From Cyclobacterium xiamenense (GTDB lineage: Bacteria; Bacteroidota; Bacteroidia; Cytophagales; Cyclobacteriaceae), in contig NZ_WIOK01000004.1 in NCBI RefSeq assembly GCF_009467825.1, positions 1 to 64,000 of the forward strand: a DNA stretch of 64,000 nt, written 5' to 3'. Under the pieces are notes generated by a model. It saw only the letters and a list, made by a program, of their open reading frames with translations, searched no databases and was not told the origin of the DNA. Below are positions 41,984 to 50,965 of the stretch, in pieces (the first letter of the stretch is position 1; each line of letters opens with the position of its first letter). A program made the translations under genes and the position numbers.

Positions 41984-42868
41984 TCAGGAAAATTTATCTA
42001 TCCGGGAAACGGTCGGCTCCCGGAGGGGAATTACCTTGCTTTCCTCTTGCAGACCTTTTCCAAAGTCCAGCTCGTTGTAATAGATCAGCTGCCAATTACC
42101 CTCATGGTCTTCTGCGAGTGCGCTTAGCGATTCCACCCAATCGCCGGAGTTGAGGTAGTCGATGCCGTCAATAGTCCGTATTTCTGCTTTGTGGATGTGT
42201 CCGCAGATGATGCCGTCACAGCCTTTGGACCGGGCGATTTTGCAGAGTTCGGTTTCAAATCCGTCAATGTAGGACACAGCAGATTTCACCTTGGATTTTA
42301 CATACTGGGAAAGGGAGTAATAGGGAAGGCCCTTTTTACGCCGGTAATGATTGACCCGGGTGTTGAGCCAGAGTAAAAAGGTGTAACCCATATCGCCGAG
42401 GTAGGCGATCCAACGCAGGTTTGTCGTGATGTTGTCAAATACGTCACCGTGAGTAATGAAGTATTTTTTACCCTGGCTTTCGTATACCAGGTCTTTTTGT
42501 ATCGACAGATTGCCGATTTCGAGCGGCAGCACCTGGTCTAAAAAATCGTCGTGGTTTCCCCGGAGGTAAACCACCTTTGTTCGGTCACAGTCGATCATTT
42601 TTAGCACCCGGTTGAATACCCGTGTATGCTTTCGTTTCCAACTACCGGATTTTTTCAACTGCCACCCGTCGATAATGTCTCCATTGAGAATGAGGTTTTC
42701 GCATTGGTACTGCTTGAGAAACCGCACCACCTCTTTGGCTTTGGAGCCTTTTGTTCCCAGATGTATATCGGAAAGAACAATGGTTTTAAAGTTTGTTTCC
42801 AAAACGTTGTTGTTTTGGAAGCAATGTAGCTGGATAAGATAAACTGGTGATGAAGAATCGTTTATCAA
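41984..42868 (-). CDS. UDP-2,3-diacylglucosamine hydrolase-like metallophosphoesterase
   Basis: The calcineurin-like fold has all metal motifs in order: LSDIHLG, NGDIIDGW, LRGNHDDFLD, FITHGDVFD and CGHIHKAEI. The sequence belongs to the LpxH-like branch, but it is distinct from the closer LpxH at 47756-48541, so it may act on another lipid. No ATG precedes the domain: the frame starts at TTG 42868, and a TTG at 42802 directly before ETNFKTIVLS gives a more typical length of about 272 residues. It is followed 5 bp later by a glycosyltransferase gene and lies 77 bp after the histidine kinase. Confidence 0.85.
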   Translation of the reverse strand: MINDSSSPVYLIQLHCFQNNNVLETNFKTIVLSDIHLGTKGSKAKEVVRFLKQYQCENLILNGDIIDGWQLKKSGSWKRKHTRVFNRVLKMIDCDRTKVVYLRGNHDDFLDQVLPLEIGNLSIQKDLVYESQGKKYFITHGDVFDNITTNLRWIAYLGDMGYTFLLWLNTRVNHYRRKKGLPYYSLSQYVKSKVKSAVSYIDGFETELCKIARSKGCDGIICGHIHKAEIRTIDGIDYLNSGDWVESLSALAEDHEGNWQLIYYNELDFGKGLQEESKVIPLREPTVSRIDKFS

Positions 42869-42945
42869 AATGCTATTAAAGTAGCTGATCTACCGAAAGG
42901 TGTGAATGAATTGTTACCTACCGGTTATACGGGTGTTGGCCTACC

Positions 42946-44289
42946 TCATGCATTGAAGATAAGTTTGAAGATCGTCCCCTTGTTTCGGGACGACTTCACT
43001 TGAATATTGCCCTTATGTCTGCGCATGATTTGCTTGGAAAGGCTCAATCCGATGCCCGATCCCCTCTTTTTGGTGGTAAAGAAGGGAATAAATATTTTAC
43101 TTAGGGCTTCTTCTTCAATGCCCTTGCCGCTGTCCTCCACTTCGATAATAATTTTGCCTTGATCATCGATAAAGGCCCGTAGGTATAGGTTTTTTTCAGG
43201 TGCATCCTCCAGGGCATGGATGGCGTTTTGGGTAAGGTTGATCAGTACCTGTTCGATCTGTGAACAATCTGCAAATAAAAGAAGGTCTTCCGGAGTGATC
43301 TGTTTGTGCAGGTTGACCTTCTGAGTTTCGAGCTGATTTTGCAGGAGCATGTCCATCTGGTCGAATAAGTCGCGGATCTTAATTGCCGAAAATTTTGGTG
43401 CCGGTATATGGGCGAGACTTCGGAAATCACTGACAAAATTGATCAGCCCCTCGCTGCGTTTTTCAATAGTGGACAGGCCCATCTGGTAATCCTGAAGTTC
43501 CTCGGTATCCACCGCTGCCTGCTGATTCAGTTTTTGGTTAATATCCATGCTGATGGTAGCCGCTAGTGAGGATATGGGCGCAATGGAGTTCATGATTTCA
43601 TGGGTCAGCACCCGAATCAGGTTTTGCCAGGCCTCCATTTCCTTTTCTTCCAGTTCACTTTGGATGTTTTGCAGGGAGACCAATTTGAATTTAACATCCC
43701 GAAGTACCAACTCGATGGCATAGACGGAGAGCTGCATGATCCCGTCCGGATGGGCGATTTTTATCAATTCGCTTCCACCCGTACGCAGGTTTTCGATGGC
43801 ATGATGGAGTTCTTTGTTGATGGAAGCGATTTCCTGGATATGGGAAAGCTTTTCAATGTTTAACATGCGTTTGGCGGCCGTGTTAAGGATCTGCACGCTG
43901 CCGTCTGCCTCGAAGGTAATCAGACCGATGCTGAGGTGCTGAAAGACCGTCCGAAAATAGTGGAAGTTGGCTTCTTTTTCCATCTGATCTTCCTTGAGTT
44001 TTGCCAAAATGGCATTGAATTCGATATGCAGGTCGTCGGTTTCTGTCCCGTCGAATTTCACCGGATAGACCGTGGAATAGTTGTTTTGTTTGATATTGTC
44101 CAAAAACTGACGTACTTTATTAAAGCTGCTTTCCGCATAGCGGATTAGGAGTATCAGCTGTACAAATGTCAAAATAATGAATAAGGAGATGGCAAATACA
44201 CCCGCCTCCGTTAGGATCATGTAAGCAAACAAAAATAAGGTCAGGGTGAGCACAAAAATCCTACCCAGTAAGCCGATTTTATAATCCAT
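42946..44289 (-). CDS. Membrane sensor histidine kinase (NtrB-like)
   Basis: This 447-residue kinase has two adjacent membrane segments (about 10-30 and 33-52, around LTLFLFAYMIL and ISLFIILTFVQLIL). A HAMP/PAS-like region follows (about 55-200). The HisKA helix has LTHEIMNSIAPISSLAAT with the phospho-acceptor His230. The ATPase domain has NLTQNAIHAL, EVEDSGKGI and GSGIGLSLSKQIM. Its gene overlaps the preceding response regulator gene by 11 bp, so the two are a cognate pair. The absence of a large periplasmic domain suggests that it senses an internal or membrane cue. Confidence 0.93.
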   Translation of the reverse strand: MDYKIGLLGRIFVLTLTLFLFAYMILTEAGVFAISLFIILTFVQLILLIRYAESSFNKVRQFLDNIKQNNYSTVYPVKFDGTETDDLHIEFNAILAKLKEDQMEKEANFHYFRTVFQHLSIGLITFEADGSVQILNTAAKRMLNIEKLSHIQEIASINKELHHAIENLRTGGSELIKIAHPDGIMQLSVYAIELVLRDVKFKLVSLQNIQSELEEKEMEAWQNLIRVLTHEIMNSIAPISSLAATISMDINQKLNQQAAVDTEELQDYQMGLSTIEKRSEGLINFVSDFRSLAHIPAPKFSAIKIRDLFDQMDMLLQNQLETQKVNLHKQITPEDLLLFADCSQIEQVLINLTQNAIHALEDAPEKNLYLRAFIDDQGKIIIEVEDSGKGIEEEALSKIFIPFFTTKKRGSGIGLSLSKQIMRRHKGNIQVKSSRNKGTIFKLIFNA

Positions 44290-45658
44290 ATTTTTCCAAC
44301 CTTCGGTACAGGGAGGCCCGCGTCAATCCCAGCGCTTTTGCTGCTTTGGAAATGTTGCCTCCGTTTTTGTCTATGGCTTTCTGAATCAGGGTTTTTTCGA
44401 CCTCGTCCAGATTATAGGTATTGGTGCTGACTTTATCGGTGGCAGGCTTTCCAGAAAGAAAGAAGAAATCCCGGCTATCCAGCTCGTTTCCTTCCGCCAT
44501 GATAATGGCCCGTTCGATGGCATGCTGCAGTTCCCGGATGTTTCCCGGCCAACTATACCGTTGCAGCAGTTGCAGGGCATTTTGCTTCAGGCCTTTGAAT
44601 TGCTTCCGGTATTTGGCAGAATAGACCTTTAGGAAATGGGCGGCTAAAATGGGGATGTCGTCTTGCCTGTCCCGAAGTGGCGGAAGAAAAATTTCCACCG
44701 TATTGATTCGGTATAACAGGTCCTGCCGGAAACTGTTTTCCAGAATCATTTCGTGCACCGGCATGTTGGTGGCACATATGAGTCGAATATCTACCGGGAT
44801 GGATTTATTGGTACCGATCCGGGTTACTTCCCGCTTTTGCAGTACGGTAAGTAGCTTGGATTGTAGCGGCATGCTCAGGTTGCCGATCTCGTCCAGGAAC
44901 AAGGTCCCCTTATCCGCCACTTCAAACCTTCCGGCCCGGTCTTCCTTAGCGTCGGTATAGGCTCCTCGTTTGTGGCCGAAGAGTTCGCTCTCAAACAAAC
45001 TCTCCGTAATGGCACCCATGTCCACGCCTACGAAAATCTCGTCTTTCCGCTCCGAACGATCGTGAATAGCCCGGGCGATCAGCTCTTTTCCCGTCCCATT
45101 TTCCCCAAGAATCAGGATGTTGGCATCCGTTCGGGCCACTTTCTCGATGATGGAAAAAACGTTTTTCATGGAGGCACTCTGCCCGATGATATCGGAAAAG
45201 GGTTTTTTCAGATCCGCCTGCAACTGCCGTTGTTTACTGGATAGCTTGTCGACCTCGTTGTAGCTTTCCTTTAATTTGATAGCTGCGGACAACGTGGCCA
45301 ATAATTTTTCGTTTTGCCAGGGCTTTAAAATAAAGTCCGTAGCCCCTTCCTTAAGTGCCTGCACGGCCATCTCCACATCGCCAAAAGCGGTAATCAGGAT
45401 AACCACCGCTTTTGGATCGATTTCCTTGATCTGACGAAGCCAATGAAACCCTTCTTTTCCGGAGGTGGTATCTTCCGTAAAATTCATGTCCAAAAGGATC
45501 ACGTCAAAACTATTATTCGTAACCAAAAAAGGGATCCGTCGGGGATCTTTTTCGATATGTACCTCTTTTGCATGCTTTTTTAATAACATTTTGGCGGCAA
45601 ACAAAAGGTCTTCGTTGTCGTCAATTATCAACAATTTGCCTAAATTCTTATCTTCCAT
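44279..45658 (-). CDS. Sigma-54-dependent response regulator
   Basis: This 459-residue NtrC-type activator has a receiver domain (about 8-125; IIDDNEDLL, phospho-acceptor aspartate in VILLDMNF). Its AAA+ domain (about 150-385) has Walker A LGENGTGKELIA and Walker B GTLFLDEIGNL. A Fis-type helix-turn-helix closes the chain (NGGNISKAAKALGLTRASLY). The sigma-54 contact loop is GAYTDA rather than the classical GAFTGA; this variant is seen in Bacteroidota members. It is the first gene of its operon and probably regulates itself: a TGT-N10-ACA dyad and a GG-N10-GC promoter candidate lie just upstream. Confidence 0.94.
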   Translation of the reverse strand: MEDKNLGKLLIIDDNEDLLFAAKMLLKKHAKEVHIEKDPRRIPFLVTNNSFDVILLDMNFTEDTTSGKEGFHWLRQIKEIDPKAVVILITAFGDVEMAVQALKEGATDFILKPWQNEKLLATLSAAIKLKESYNEVDKLSSKQRQLQADLKKPFSDIIGQSASMKNVFSIIEKVARTDANILILGENGTGKELIARAIHDRSERKDEIFVGVDMGAITESLFESELFGHKRGAYTDAKEDRAGRFEVADKGTLFLDEIGNLSMPLQSKLLTVLQKREVTRIGTNKSIPVDIRLICATNMPVHEMILENSFRQDLLYRINTVEIFLPPLRDRQDDIPILAAHFLKVYSAKYRKQFKGLKQNALQLLQRYSWPGNIRELQHAIERAIIMAEGNELDSRDFFFLSGKPATDKVSTNTYNLDEVEKTLIQKAIDKNGGNISKAAKALGLTRASLYRRLEKYGL

Positions 45659-45676
45659 CCTTTTTTAACCGATTAG

Positions 45677-45694
45677 TGCTGAAATAATGCCAAT
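45677..45694 (-). promoter_or_regulatory. Candidate sigma-54 promoter of the two-component operon
   Basis: On the minus strand TTGGCATTATTTCAGCA has GG and GC separated by exactly 10 bp, the invariant geometry of -24/-12 promoters. The -24 side is a good match (TTGGCA); the -12 side (CAGCA for TTGCA) is weaker. It ends about 20 bp upstream of the regulator start codon. Confidence 0.4.
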
Positions 45695-45743
45695 GTTAAA
45701 TCCTGCCAATTTACAAAGAAAATGCCGATTCACCTACTTGTGT

Positions 45744-45759
45744 TGTCCGTAATTGGACA
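45744..45759. promoter_or_regulatory. Enhancer-like dyad TGTCC-N6-GGACA
   Basis: TGTCCGTAATTGGACA is a perfect 5-bp inverted repeat with 6-bp spacer, which also fits TGT-N10-ACA. Its centre is about 60 bp upstream of the -24 element of the sigma-54 operon, a normal enhancer distance, and about 110 bp upstream of the FKBP start codon on the other strand. Confidence 0.5.
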
Positions 45760-45828
45760 TAATTGGTACGAAAATGAACAAGTAGGGATTGATATTCCTT
45801 TGGTTTTTAATCCCTTGATAAAAGTGCT

Positions 45829-45837
45829 ATCTTTGCT
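45829..45837 (+). promoter_or_regulatory. -7 box of the FKBP gene
   Basis: TATCTTTGC is an exact match to the Bacteroidota TAnnTTTGC box, 24 bp before the start codon at 45862. A TTTG at 45800-45803 could be the -33 element, though the 25-bp gap is longer than usual. Confidence 0.6.
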
Positions 45838-45861
45838 ATTTAAACAAAAAAATACATACAT

Positions 45862-46290
45862 ATGTCTGTAGCAACTAAAGGAAATACCGTAAAGGTACAC
45901 TACACAGGAAAACTAAAGGACGGAACGATATTTGACTCCTCCCAGGATAGGGAGCCGTTGGAATTTATTTTGGGAGACGGGAAAATGATCAAGGGATTTG
46001 ACGTGGCCGTTCAGGGCATGCAGGTAGGAGACGATAAGAGTGTGACCATTCCTGCCGACGAGGCTTATGGCCAAAAACGAGAGGACATGATGTTAGACGT
46101 ACCCATCGAACAGGTTCCTGCGGATATCAAACCGGAAGTAGGAATGGATCTTTCCATCCAAAATCAGCAGGGACAACCAACCCCCGTAAAGGTAGTTCAC
46201 GTTGACGAGGTTAAAATCACCCTGGATGCCAACCATCCCCTGGCAGGGCAGGACCTGGTATTTGATATCAAACTTGTCGAAGTATCGTAA
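45862..46290 (+). CDS. FKBP-type peptidyl-prolyl isomerase, SlyD-like
   Basis: This 142-residue cytosolic protein starts MSVATKGNTVKVHYTGKLKD and has the FKBP core GTIFDSSQDREPLEFILGDG, followed by MIKGFDVAVQGMQVGDDKSV. The inserted flap domain (about 70-125) and the return strand DLVFDIKLVEV give the SlyD layout. It catalyses prolyl isomerisation and probably has chaperone activity. The histidine-rich metal-binding tail of some SlyD proteins is missing. It is a single-gene unit with its own promoter and terminator. Confidence 0.93.
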   Translation: MSVATKGNTVKVHYTGKLKDGTIFDSSQDREPLEFILGDGKMIKGFDVAVQGMQVGDDKSVTIPADEAYGQKREDMMLDVPIEQVPADIKPEVGMDLSIQNQQGQPTPVKVVHVDEVKITLDANHPLAGQDLVFDIKLVEVS

Positions 46291-46308
46291 GGTATGCATT
46301 AGGTAAAG

Positions 46309-46345
46309 GAAAGGGGGGAGACCATGCGCTGCAAGGGTCTCCCTT
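46309..46345. terminator. Terminator after the FKBP gene
   Basis: AAAGGGGGGAGACC near 46310-46323 pairs with GGGTCTCCCTTT near 46335-46346 around a short loop. A T-rich tail follows on the plus strand and an A-rich lead allows use from the minus-strand gene that ends at 46349. Confidence 0.75.
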
Positions 46346-46348
46346 TAC

Positions 46349-46783
46349 TTATTTATCCAATGCCGAGCTTTTTTCGAGGTTTCCCTGCGGATTGGCATAG
46401 ATACTTTTTGTTTTGTTGTATTTGGCATTGCCTACCTCTACTACAAAAATCTTGCTGTTTAAATGGGTGAAATCGTAATTTTTTTGCTTTCCGTCCGCTG
46501 GCCGGAGTCGGTCATGCAAGATAAGGTTACCCAGTATGTCGTATATTTTGACATCGGTGAGTTGGTTATTGGGTTTTTCCAAAACCAATTTAAATTTTTT
46601 ATTTCCCAGCGACTGAAGGTCAAAATTAACAATGGGAGTACTCAGGTCTTTTGGAAAAGAAATGGTTGTCTCAACTGGCCGTCCGACATTTTGTGCCCGA
46701 ACCAATAGGCTGCCTGCATAAAAAAAGGCCATCAGGAGAATGACCGAAAATAGGAGTCTGTGGGTATTCGTTTCTTCATCCAT
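46349..46783 (-). CDS. Small exported protein resembling a type IX sorting domain
   Basis: This 144-residue protein has an N-terminal hydrophobic export segment (about 9-30, LLFSVILLMAFFYAGSLLVR). The rest resembles the C-terminal beta domain that directs cargo to the type IX secretion system: LVLEKPNNQLTDVKIYDILG, NLILHDRL, then KIFVVEVGNAKYNKTKSIYA. Normally this domain follows a large cargo region; here it stands almost alone. It could be a small secreted or surface protein or a degenerate copy. It lies at the end of a minus-strand run and shares the FKBP terminator. Confidence 0.6.
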   Translation of the reverse strand: MDEETNTHRLLFSVILLMAFFYAGSLLVRAQNVGRPVETTISFPKDLSTPIVNFDLQSLGNKKFKLVLEKPNNQLTDVKIYDILGNLILHDRLRPADGKQKNYDFTHLNSKIFVVEVGNAKYNKTKSIYANPQGNLEKSSALDK

Positions 46784-46941
46784 TGATGTGCAAATTGCAA
46801 AAATCGAATTGAAAAATTTTAATTTTTCACCTATAATTACTATTAATTAACAAAATTATAATTTATATCGGAATACAATACCCCGAAAGGAATCAAATTG
46901 TTTGGTTTTATGTAAGTGGTACGGTGACGTGGGCTTTCCCA

Positions 46942-47775
46942 TCAATAGTTATCCGGGCGGTCATAGGCGTAGAGCTTGGATGAAGTCAACAATAGGATTT
47001 GGTTTTTGGTCAATGCCAAACCGATGATTGGGGGTAGTGCCGGTAGGGCAAGACTCCTGCGGTCCCCGGTCAGAAAATTGGTTCTTACCAATTGCTGGGT
47101 TTCCAGATGGTAGGTGTGTTCGTTGTCCACAAAGGCGGGAATACTCCCCGCTAGCGGAAGTTTTTTGATTAGGTTTGCCTGATTGTCAAAAAGGTACATG
47201 CCTTCATCGACTATTTGTAGAAATAGGATGTTTTTCCGTTCCAGCAACTGCAGCACCCGCAGGCTACTGTTCGGTAGCAGGATGTTTAGGGGTTGTTCCT
47301 GCAACAGTTGCCCCGTGGAAAAATCAGTTTTTTTCAGGCTCAGGTCTGTTTCGTCGTATAGCCAGAGGCCATGGTTGTTACCCAGCGTGGCCTGACTAAT
47401 ATAGCCCCCAAAGCCCAAATCCGCCATTGAGTTTCTGCTGAGTGGGTTCAGGAAGCGATCCAGGATTTCGATTACCTGCTGACCCGCAGAAAAAAGAAAC
47501 AGATTTACCGTCCAGTATGCCTCTAACTGATTCAGTTCCGTGCTGATAGCCGGTGCATAGAGGTTTAGCGAATCTCCCCCTGCGTCAAACTGACGCAAAT
47601 AGCCGCTTCGGTCGCTGACAAAGATCGCACCGTTTCGGTCTACGGAAATTCGGGAGGCCTCGCTCAGGTCCAATTGCCATCGTTCTCCGGACAGCTGTAT
47701 ATCCTGAGCCAATCCTGGAAGGGCGGCGAGGAGAAAGGAAAAGAATAGTAGGCTGCTAATCGGATTTGATGGCAT
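46942..47775 (-). CDS. Secreted propeller-like protein, unknown function
   Basis: The ATG at 47775 gives 277 residues starting MPSNPISSLLFFSFLLAALP, a clear signal peptide; the longer frame from 47850 lies inside lpxH. The body has repeated short strands such as ISVDRNGAIFVSDRSGYLRQ, GLWLYDETDLSLKKTDFSTG and GMYLFDNQANLIKKL, which look like a beta-propeller. No family was recognised. Its start overlaps the end of lpxH by 20 bp, so it is translated from the same transcript and may take part in envelope assembly. Confidence 0.7.
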   Translation of the reverse strand: MPSNPISSLLFFSFLLAALPGLAQDIQLSGERWQLDLSEASRISVDRNGAIFVSDRSGYLRQFDAGGDSLNLYAPAISTELNQLEAYWTVNLFLFSAGQQVIEILDRFLNPLSRNSMADLGFGGYISQATLGNNHGLWLYDETDLSLKKTDFSTGQLLQEQPLNILLPNSSLRVLQLLERKNILFLQIVDEGMYLFDNQANLIKKLPLAGSIPAFVDNEHTYHLETQQLVRTNFLTGDRRSLALPALPPIIGLALTKNQILLLTSSKLYAYDRPDNY

Positions 47776-48541
47776 ATCCGTTGTAGGATTTGAGTTGGAA
47801 GGCCCATCCATCGAATTCCCCATAATGGCACTGATGTACCCATTCACCAAGATTAAAATAGGTGGATTCGCTGGAAACCGAAAGGTTTAGTGGAAGGTGC
47901 CGGTGCCCAAAAACGTAATAGTCAAAATGCATTTTCTTTTCAATCTCCAGGCAATATTGGTACAACCACTCGTTCTCCTTTCCTTTGAATTCCCCTTCGT
48001 TTTTTTGATCGTTCGTTAAGCGACTGTTTTGGGACCAGCGGTGAGCAATGGCCATGCCAATATCGGGGTGAATCCATTTAAATAGCCATTGGCAGGTTTT
48101 GCTCGTGAAAAATCGTTTGAGTATCTTGTATTTGCGGTCCCCTGGCCCCAGTCCGTCTCCATGGCCCACCAAAAATTTTTTCTCATTGATTTCCATTTCC
48201 TGGGGATGGTGAAATACCGGAATATCCAGCTCACTGGTGAAATAGTCTTTCATCCACAAGTCGTGGTTTCCGGTAAAGAAGAATAAAGGAATGCCCTTTT
48301 CTCTCATGGCAGTAATCTTGGAGATAAATCGCACGAATCCCTTGGGTATGACTTTGTCGTATTCAAACCAAAAGTCAAATATATCTCCTACAAAGAAAAC
48401 CGCAGCCGCATCCTTTTCGATGTCACTTAGCCAGTTAATGATTTTCTTCTCCCTTTTTCTGCTGGATTCCGCATCGGGTGTTCCCAGATGAAAGTCTGAG
48501 ACAAAATAGACTTTTTGGTGATCCAATAACCGAATTTTCAT
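47756..48541 (-). CDS. lpxH: UDP-2,3-diacylglucosamine diphosphatase
   Basis: The ATG at 48541 gives 261 residues starting MKIRLLDHQKVYFVSDFHLG; the frame to 48613 lacks family similarity. Metal motifs DFHLG, FFVGDIFDFWFEYD, FFTGNHDLWMKD, VGHGDGLGPGDRKYK and VFGHRHLPLN match the lipid A enzyme that splits UDP-diacylglucosamine to lipid X. It acts at the cytosolic face of the inner membrane. The next gene starts within its last 20 bp. A second, more distant relative lies at 41984-42868. Confidence 0.9.
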   Translation of the reverse strand: MKIRLLDHQKVYFVSDFHLGTPDAESSRKREKKIINWLSDIEKDAAAVFFVGDIFDFWFEYDKVIPKGFVRFISKITAMREKGIPLFFFTGNHDLWMKDYFTSELDIPVFHHPQEMEINEKKFLVGHGDGLGPGDRKYKILKRFFTSKTCQWLFKWIHPDIGMAIAHRWSQNSRLTNDQKNEGEFKGKENEWLYQYCLEIEKKMHFDYYVFGHRHLPLNLSVSSESTYFNLGEWVHQCHYGEFDGWAFQLKSYNGYAIKSD

Positions 48542-48776
48542 TTTTGGTGTAACATGCGTATCGTTTCCGAAGGATGACATATCTGGAGTACTAGTTATTG
48601 CACCATCGTACACACGAGGCTTCCATTGCTACGGGAAAGGGGCTGAACCGACCAACCCCACCGCAAGTTAAAAACAATCGCCTAAAAAAAGAGCAATAGC
48701 GCCTGGAAAGCCTCCTGTGCCAGGCAATTTTGCCGCTGACTGTTGGGCATGGGGTCCGTGTTGCCTCCAAAAGCAA

Positions 48777-48815
48777 TTCCAGAGCAGTAGCGGGTTTTGC
48801 CGCTTTTGCTCTGGA
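48777..48815 (-). terminator. Hairpin downstream of ftsH
   Basis: TTCCAGAGCA with AGCGG (48777-48793) pairs with CCGCT and TGCTCTGGAA (48800-48817), leaving small mismatches. It lies 30 bp past the ftsH stop. The tail is only weakly T-rich, so it may be a moderate terminator or stabiliser. Confidence 0.5.
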
Positions 48816-48843
48816 AAACTGGGGTCATCGTCGAGGTCGGGTA

Positions 48844-50895
48844 TCAGTCCTTGTTTTCTACTACGTCTTCTTTGGATTCCTCTGGCTCTTCGGTGGCTTC
48901 GTCTGCATCTTTTTTGACCTCAGCTTCGATCTTTTTGCCGTCTACGACTTTGGTGAATTTCTCATAGGTGGTCTCTTTGTCAAAAGGTCTTTTTCCTATA
49001 AGGCTTTCCAAATCGGATTGAAAAAGGATCTCCTTTTCCAATAACTCCTTGGCAATTATCTCGAGTTCGTTCCTTCTGTCGTTCAGTAAGGTAATGGTTT
49101 TGCCGTAGGAAAACTCGATTAACTTTCTCACTTCCTCGTCAATGGTTTGTGCAGTACTTTCCGAATACGGTTTATCAAATTTGTATTCGCTCCCCTTGCT
49201 ATCGTAAAAGGATACGTTCCCAATTTTTTCATTCATCCCGTAAATGGAAACAATCGAATACGCCATCTTGGTGATGCGTTCCAAATCACTCAATGCTCCG
49301 GTAGAGATTTTACCGAAAATGATCTGTTCTGCGGCTCGTCCTCCAAGGGCCATACACATCTCGTCGATCAATTGCTCGGTTTGGTAGAGAAATTGTTCCT
49401 TGGGAAGGTATTGTGCATAGCCCAAGGCGGCTATACCTCTTGGTACGATACTCACCTTCACCAAGGGATCGGCATGCTCCAGAAACCAACCGGCTACGGC
49501 ATGACCGGCCTCGTGGTAGGCAACGATTTTTTTCTCCTCCGGAGAGATGATTTTATTTTTCTTTTCCAAACCACCAATGACCCGGTCGACGGCGTCCTGA
49601 AAGTCCTGCATGTCTACCGCGTTTTTATTTCGTCTTGCAGCAATCAAGGCAGCTTCATTGCAGACATTGGCTATCTCTGCTCCGGCAAAACCGGGAGTTT
49701 GAGCCGCGAGTTTTTTGGGTTCTACGTCATCCGACGTCTTGATTGGCTCCAAATGGACCTTAAAGATGGCCTCCCTTCCCACAATGTCCGGCTTGTCAAT
49801 ACTGATTTGACGGTCAAATCTACCAGCGCGTAAGAGCGCGCTATCCAGCACATCCGGTCGGTTTGTTGCCGCCAACACGATTACTCCGGAGTCGGTGCCA
49901 AATCCATCCATCTCCACAAGGAGCGAGTTCAGCGTATTTTCACGCTCGTCATTGGAACCAGGCATTTGCCCTTTTCCCCGTGAGCGTCCAATGGCGTCTA
50001 TTTCATCAATAAAGATGATGCAAGGTGCTTTTTCTTTGGCCTGTTTGAAGAGGTCCCGTACACGGGCAGCTCCCACACCGACGAACATTTCCACAAAATC
50101 TGACCCGGATAGGGTAAAGAAAGGTACCCCCGCTTCACCGGCCACTGCCTTGGCCAGCAGGGTTTTACCGGTACCGGGAGGACCAATCAATAGCGCACCC
50201 TTGGGTATTTTTCCACCAAGTTTGGTGAATTTCCCGGGGTTTTTAAGAAATTCAACGATCTCTTCCACTTCTTCTTTCGCCTCATCCAGGCCTGCCACGT
50301 TGTCAAATGTAATTTTGACCTTGTTCTCTGCATCAAACAATTGGGCTTTGGATTTGCCCACATTGAATATTTGACCTCCCGGACCGCTTGGCCCGGACAT
50401 GCGACGCATCATCATCCAAAAAAGGAAAAATATCAAAATCAGAAAGCCGAAACTCGAGATCCAATTTCCCCAACTTTCCTGTTCTTTGGCCGAATAGCCG
50501 ATGCGTTCTTCCTCGGGGAGTTGCTCTTCCAGGCGGGTATAATTTTCAATAAAATTGTCTACGGAAGCGATGTTGATTCGGTAGTGAGGTCCTGTTGGAT
50601 TGTAAAATCGGTTTTGGGCTTCCAATTCGTCTTTGTACCGTTGGTTTTCGAGTGCCTCTTCCCGAAGGGTGACCTCTACGTAATTCTGATTGTAAATCAC
50701 CGTAACCTTCCGGACATCGCTGCTTAGCACCATGTCCTCAAACCGTTTCATTGTGATTTCTACCGTAGCTGAATTTTGGTTGAACCAAGTGACACCGATC
50801 AGGACAATAACCGCGGTTATGATCAACCAAATTTGAAAATTAGGTTTCTGAGGTGGTTTTGGAACAAATTTTTTCGATTTATTTTTATCACTCAT
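48844..50895 (-). CDS. ftsH: ATP-dependent zinc metalloprotease FtsH
   Basis: This 683-residue membrane AAA protease degrades misfolded membrane proteins and some regulators. Two membrane segments flank the periplasmic domain (about 19-38, [16 protein letters not shown]; about 143-163, [17 protein letters not shown]). The AAA domain has Walker [20 protein letters not shown], Walker [13 protein letters not shown] and the second-region-of-homology [19 protein letters not shown]. The zinc site is HEAGH with His461 and His465. The acidic tail ([15 protein letters not shown]) is typical of Bacteroidota. rsfS lies 70 bp upstream on the same strand. Confidence 0.98.
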   Translation of the reverse strand: MSDKNKSKKFVPKPPQKPNFQIWLIITAVIVLIGVTWFNQNSATVEITMKRFEDMVLSSDVRKVTVIYNQNYVEVTLREEALENQRYKDELEAQNRFYNPTGPHYRINIASVDNFIENYTRLEEQLPEEERIGYSAKEQESWGNWISSFGFLILIFFLFWMMMRRMSGPSGPGGQIFNVGKSKAQLFDAENKVKITFDNVAGLDEAKEEVEEIVEFLKNPGKFTKLGGKIPKGALLIGPPGTGKTLLAKAVAGEAGVPFFTLSGSDFVEMFVGVGAARVRDLFKQAKEKAPCIIFIDEIDAIGRSRGKGQMPGSNDERENTLNSLLVEMDGFGTDSGVIVLAATNRPDVLDSALLRAGRFDRQISIDKPDIVGREAIFKVHLEPIKTSDDVEPKKLAAQTPGFAGAEIANVCNEAALIAARRNKNAVDMQDFQDAVDRVIGGLEKKNKIISPEEKKIVAYHEAGHAVAGWFLEHADPLVKVSIVPRGIAALGYAQYLPKEQFLYQTEQLIDEMCMALGGRAAEQIIFGKISTGALSDLERITKMAYSIVSIYGMNEKIGNVSFYDSKGSEYKFDKPYSESTAQTIDEEVRKLIEFSYGKTITLLNDRRNELEIIAKELLEKEILFQSDLESLIGKRPFDKETTYEKFTKVVDGKKIEAEVKKDADEATEEPEESKEDVVENKD

Positions 50896-50965
50896 GTTGA
50901 TTTTTTTATTTCTATAAACTTTTTGTACAACGAAATTAAAAAATGAAAGTTTAAATCCAGTTGAT

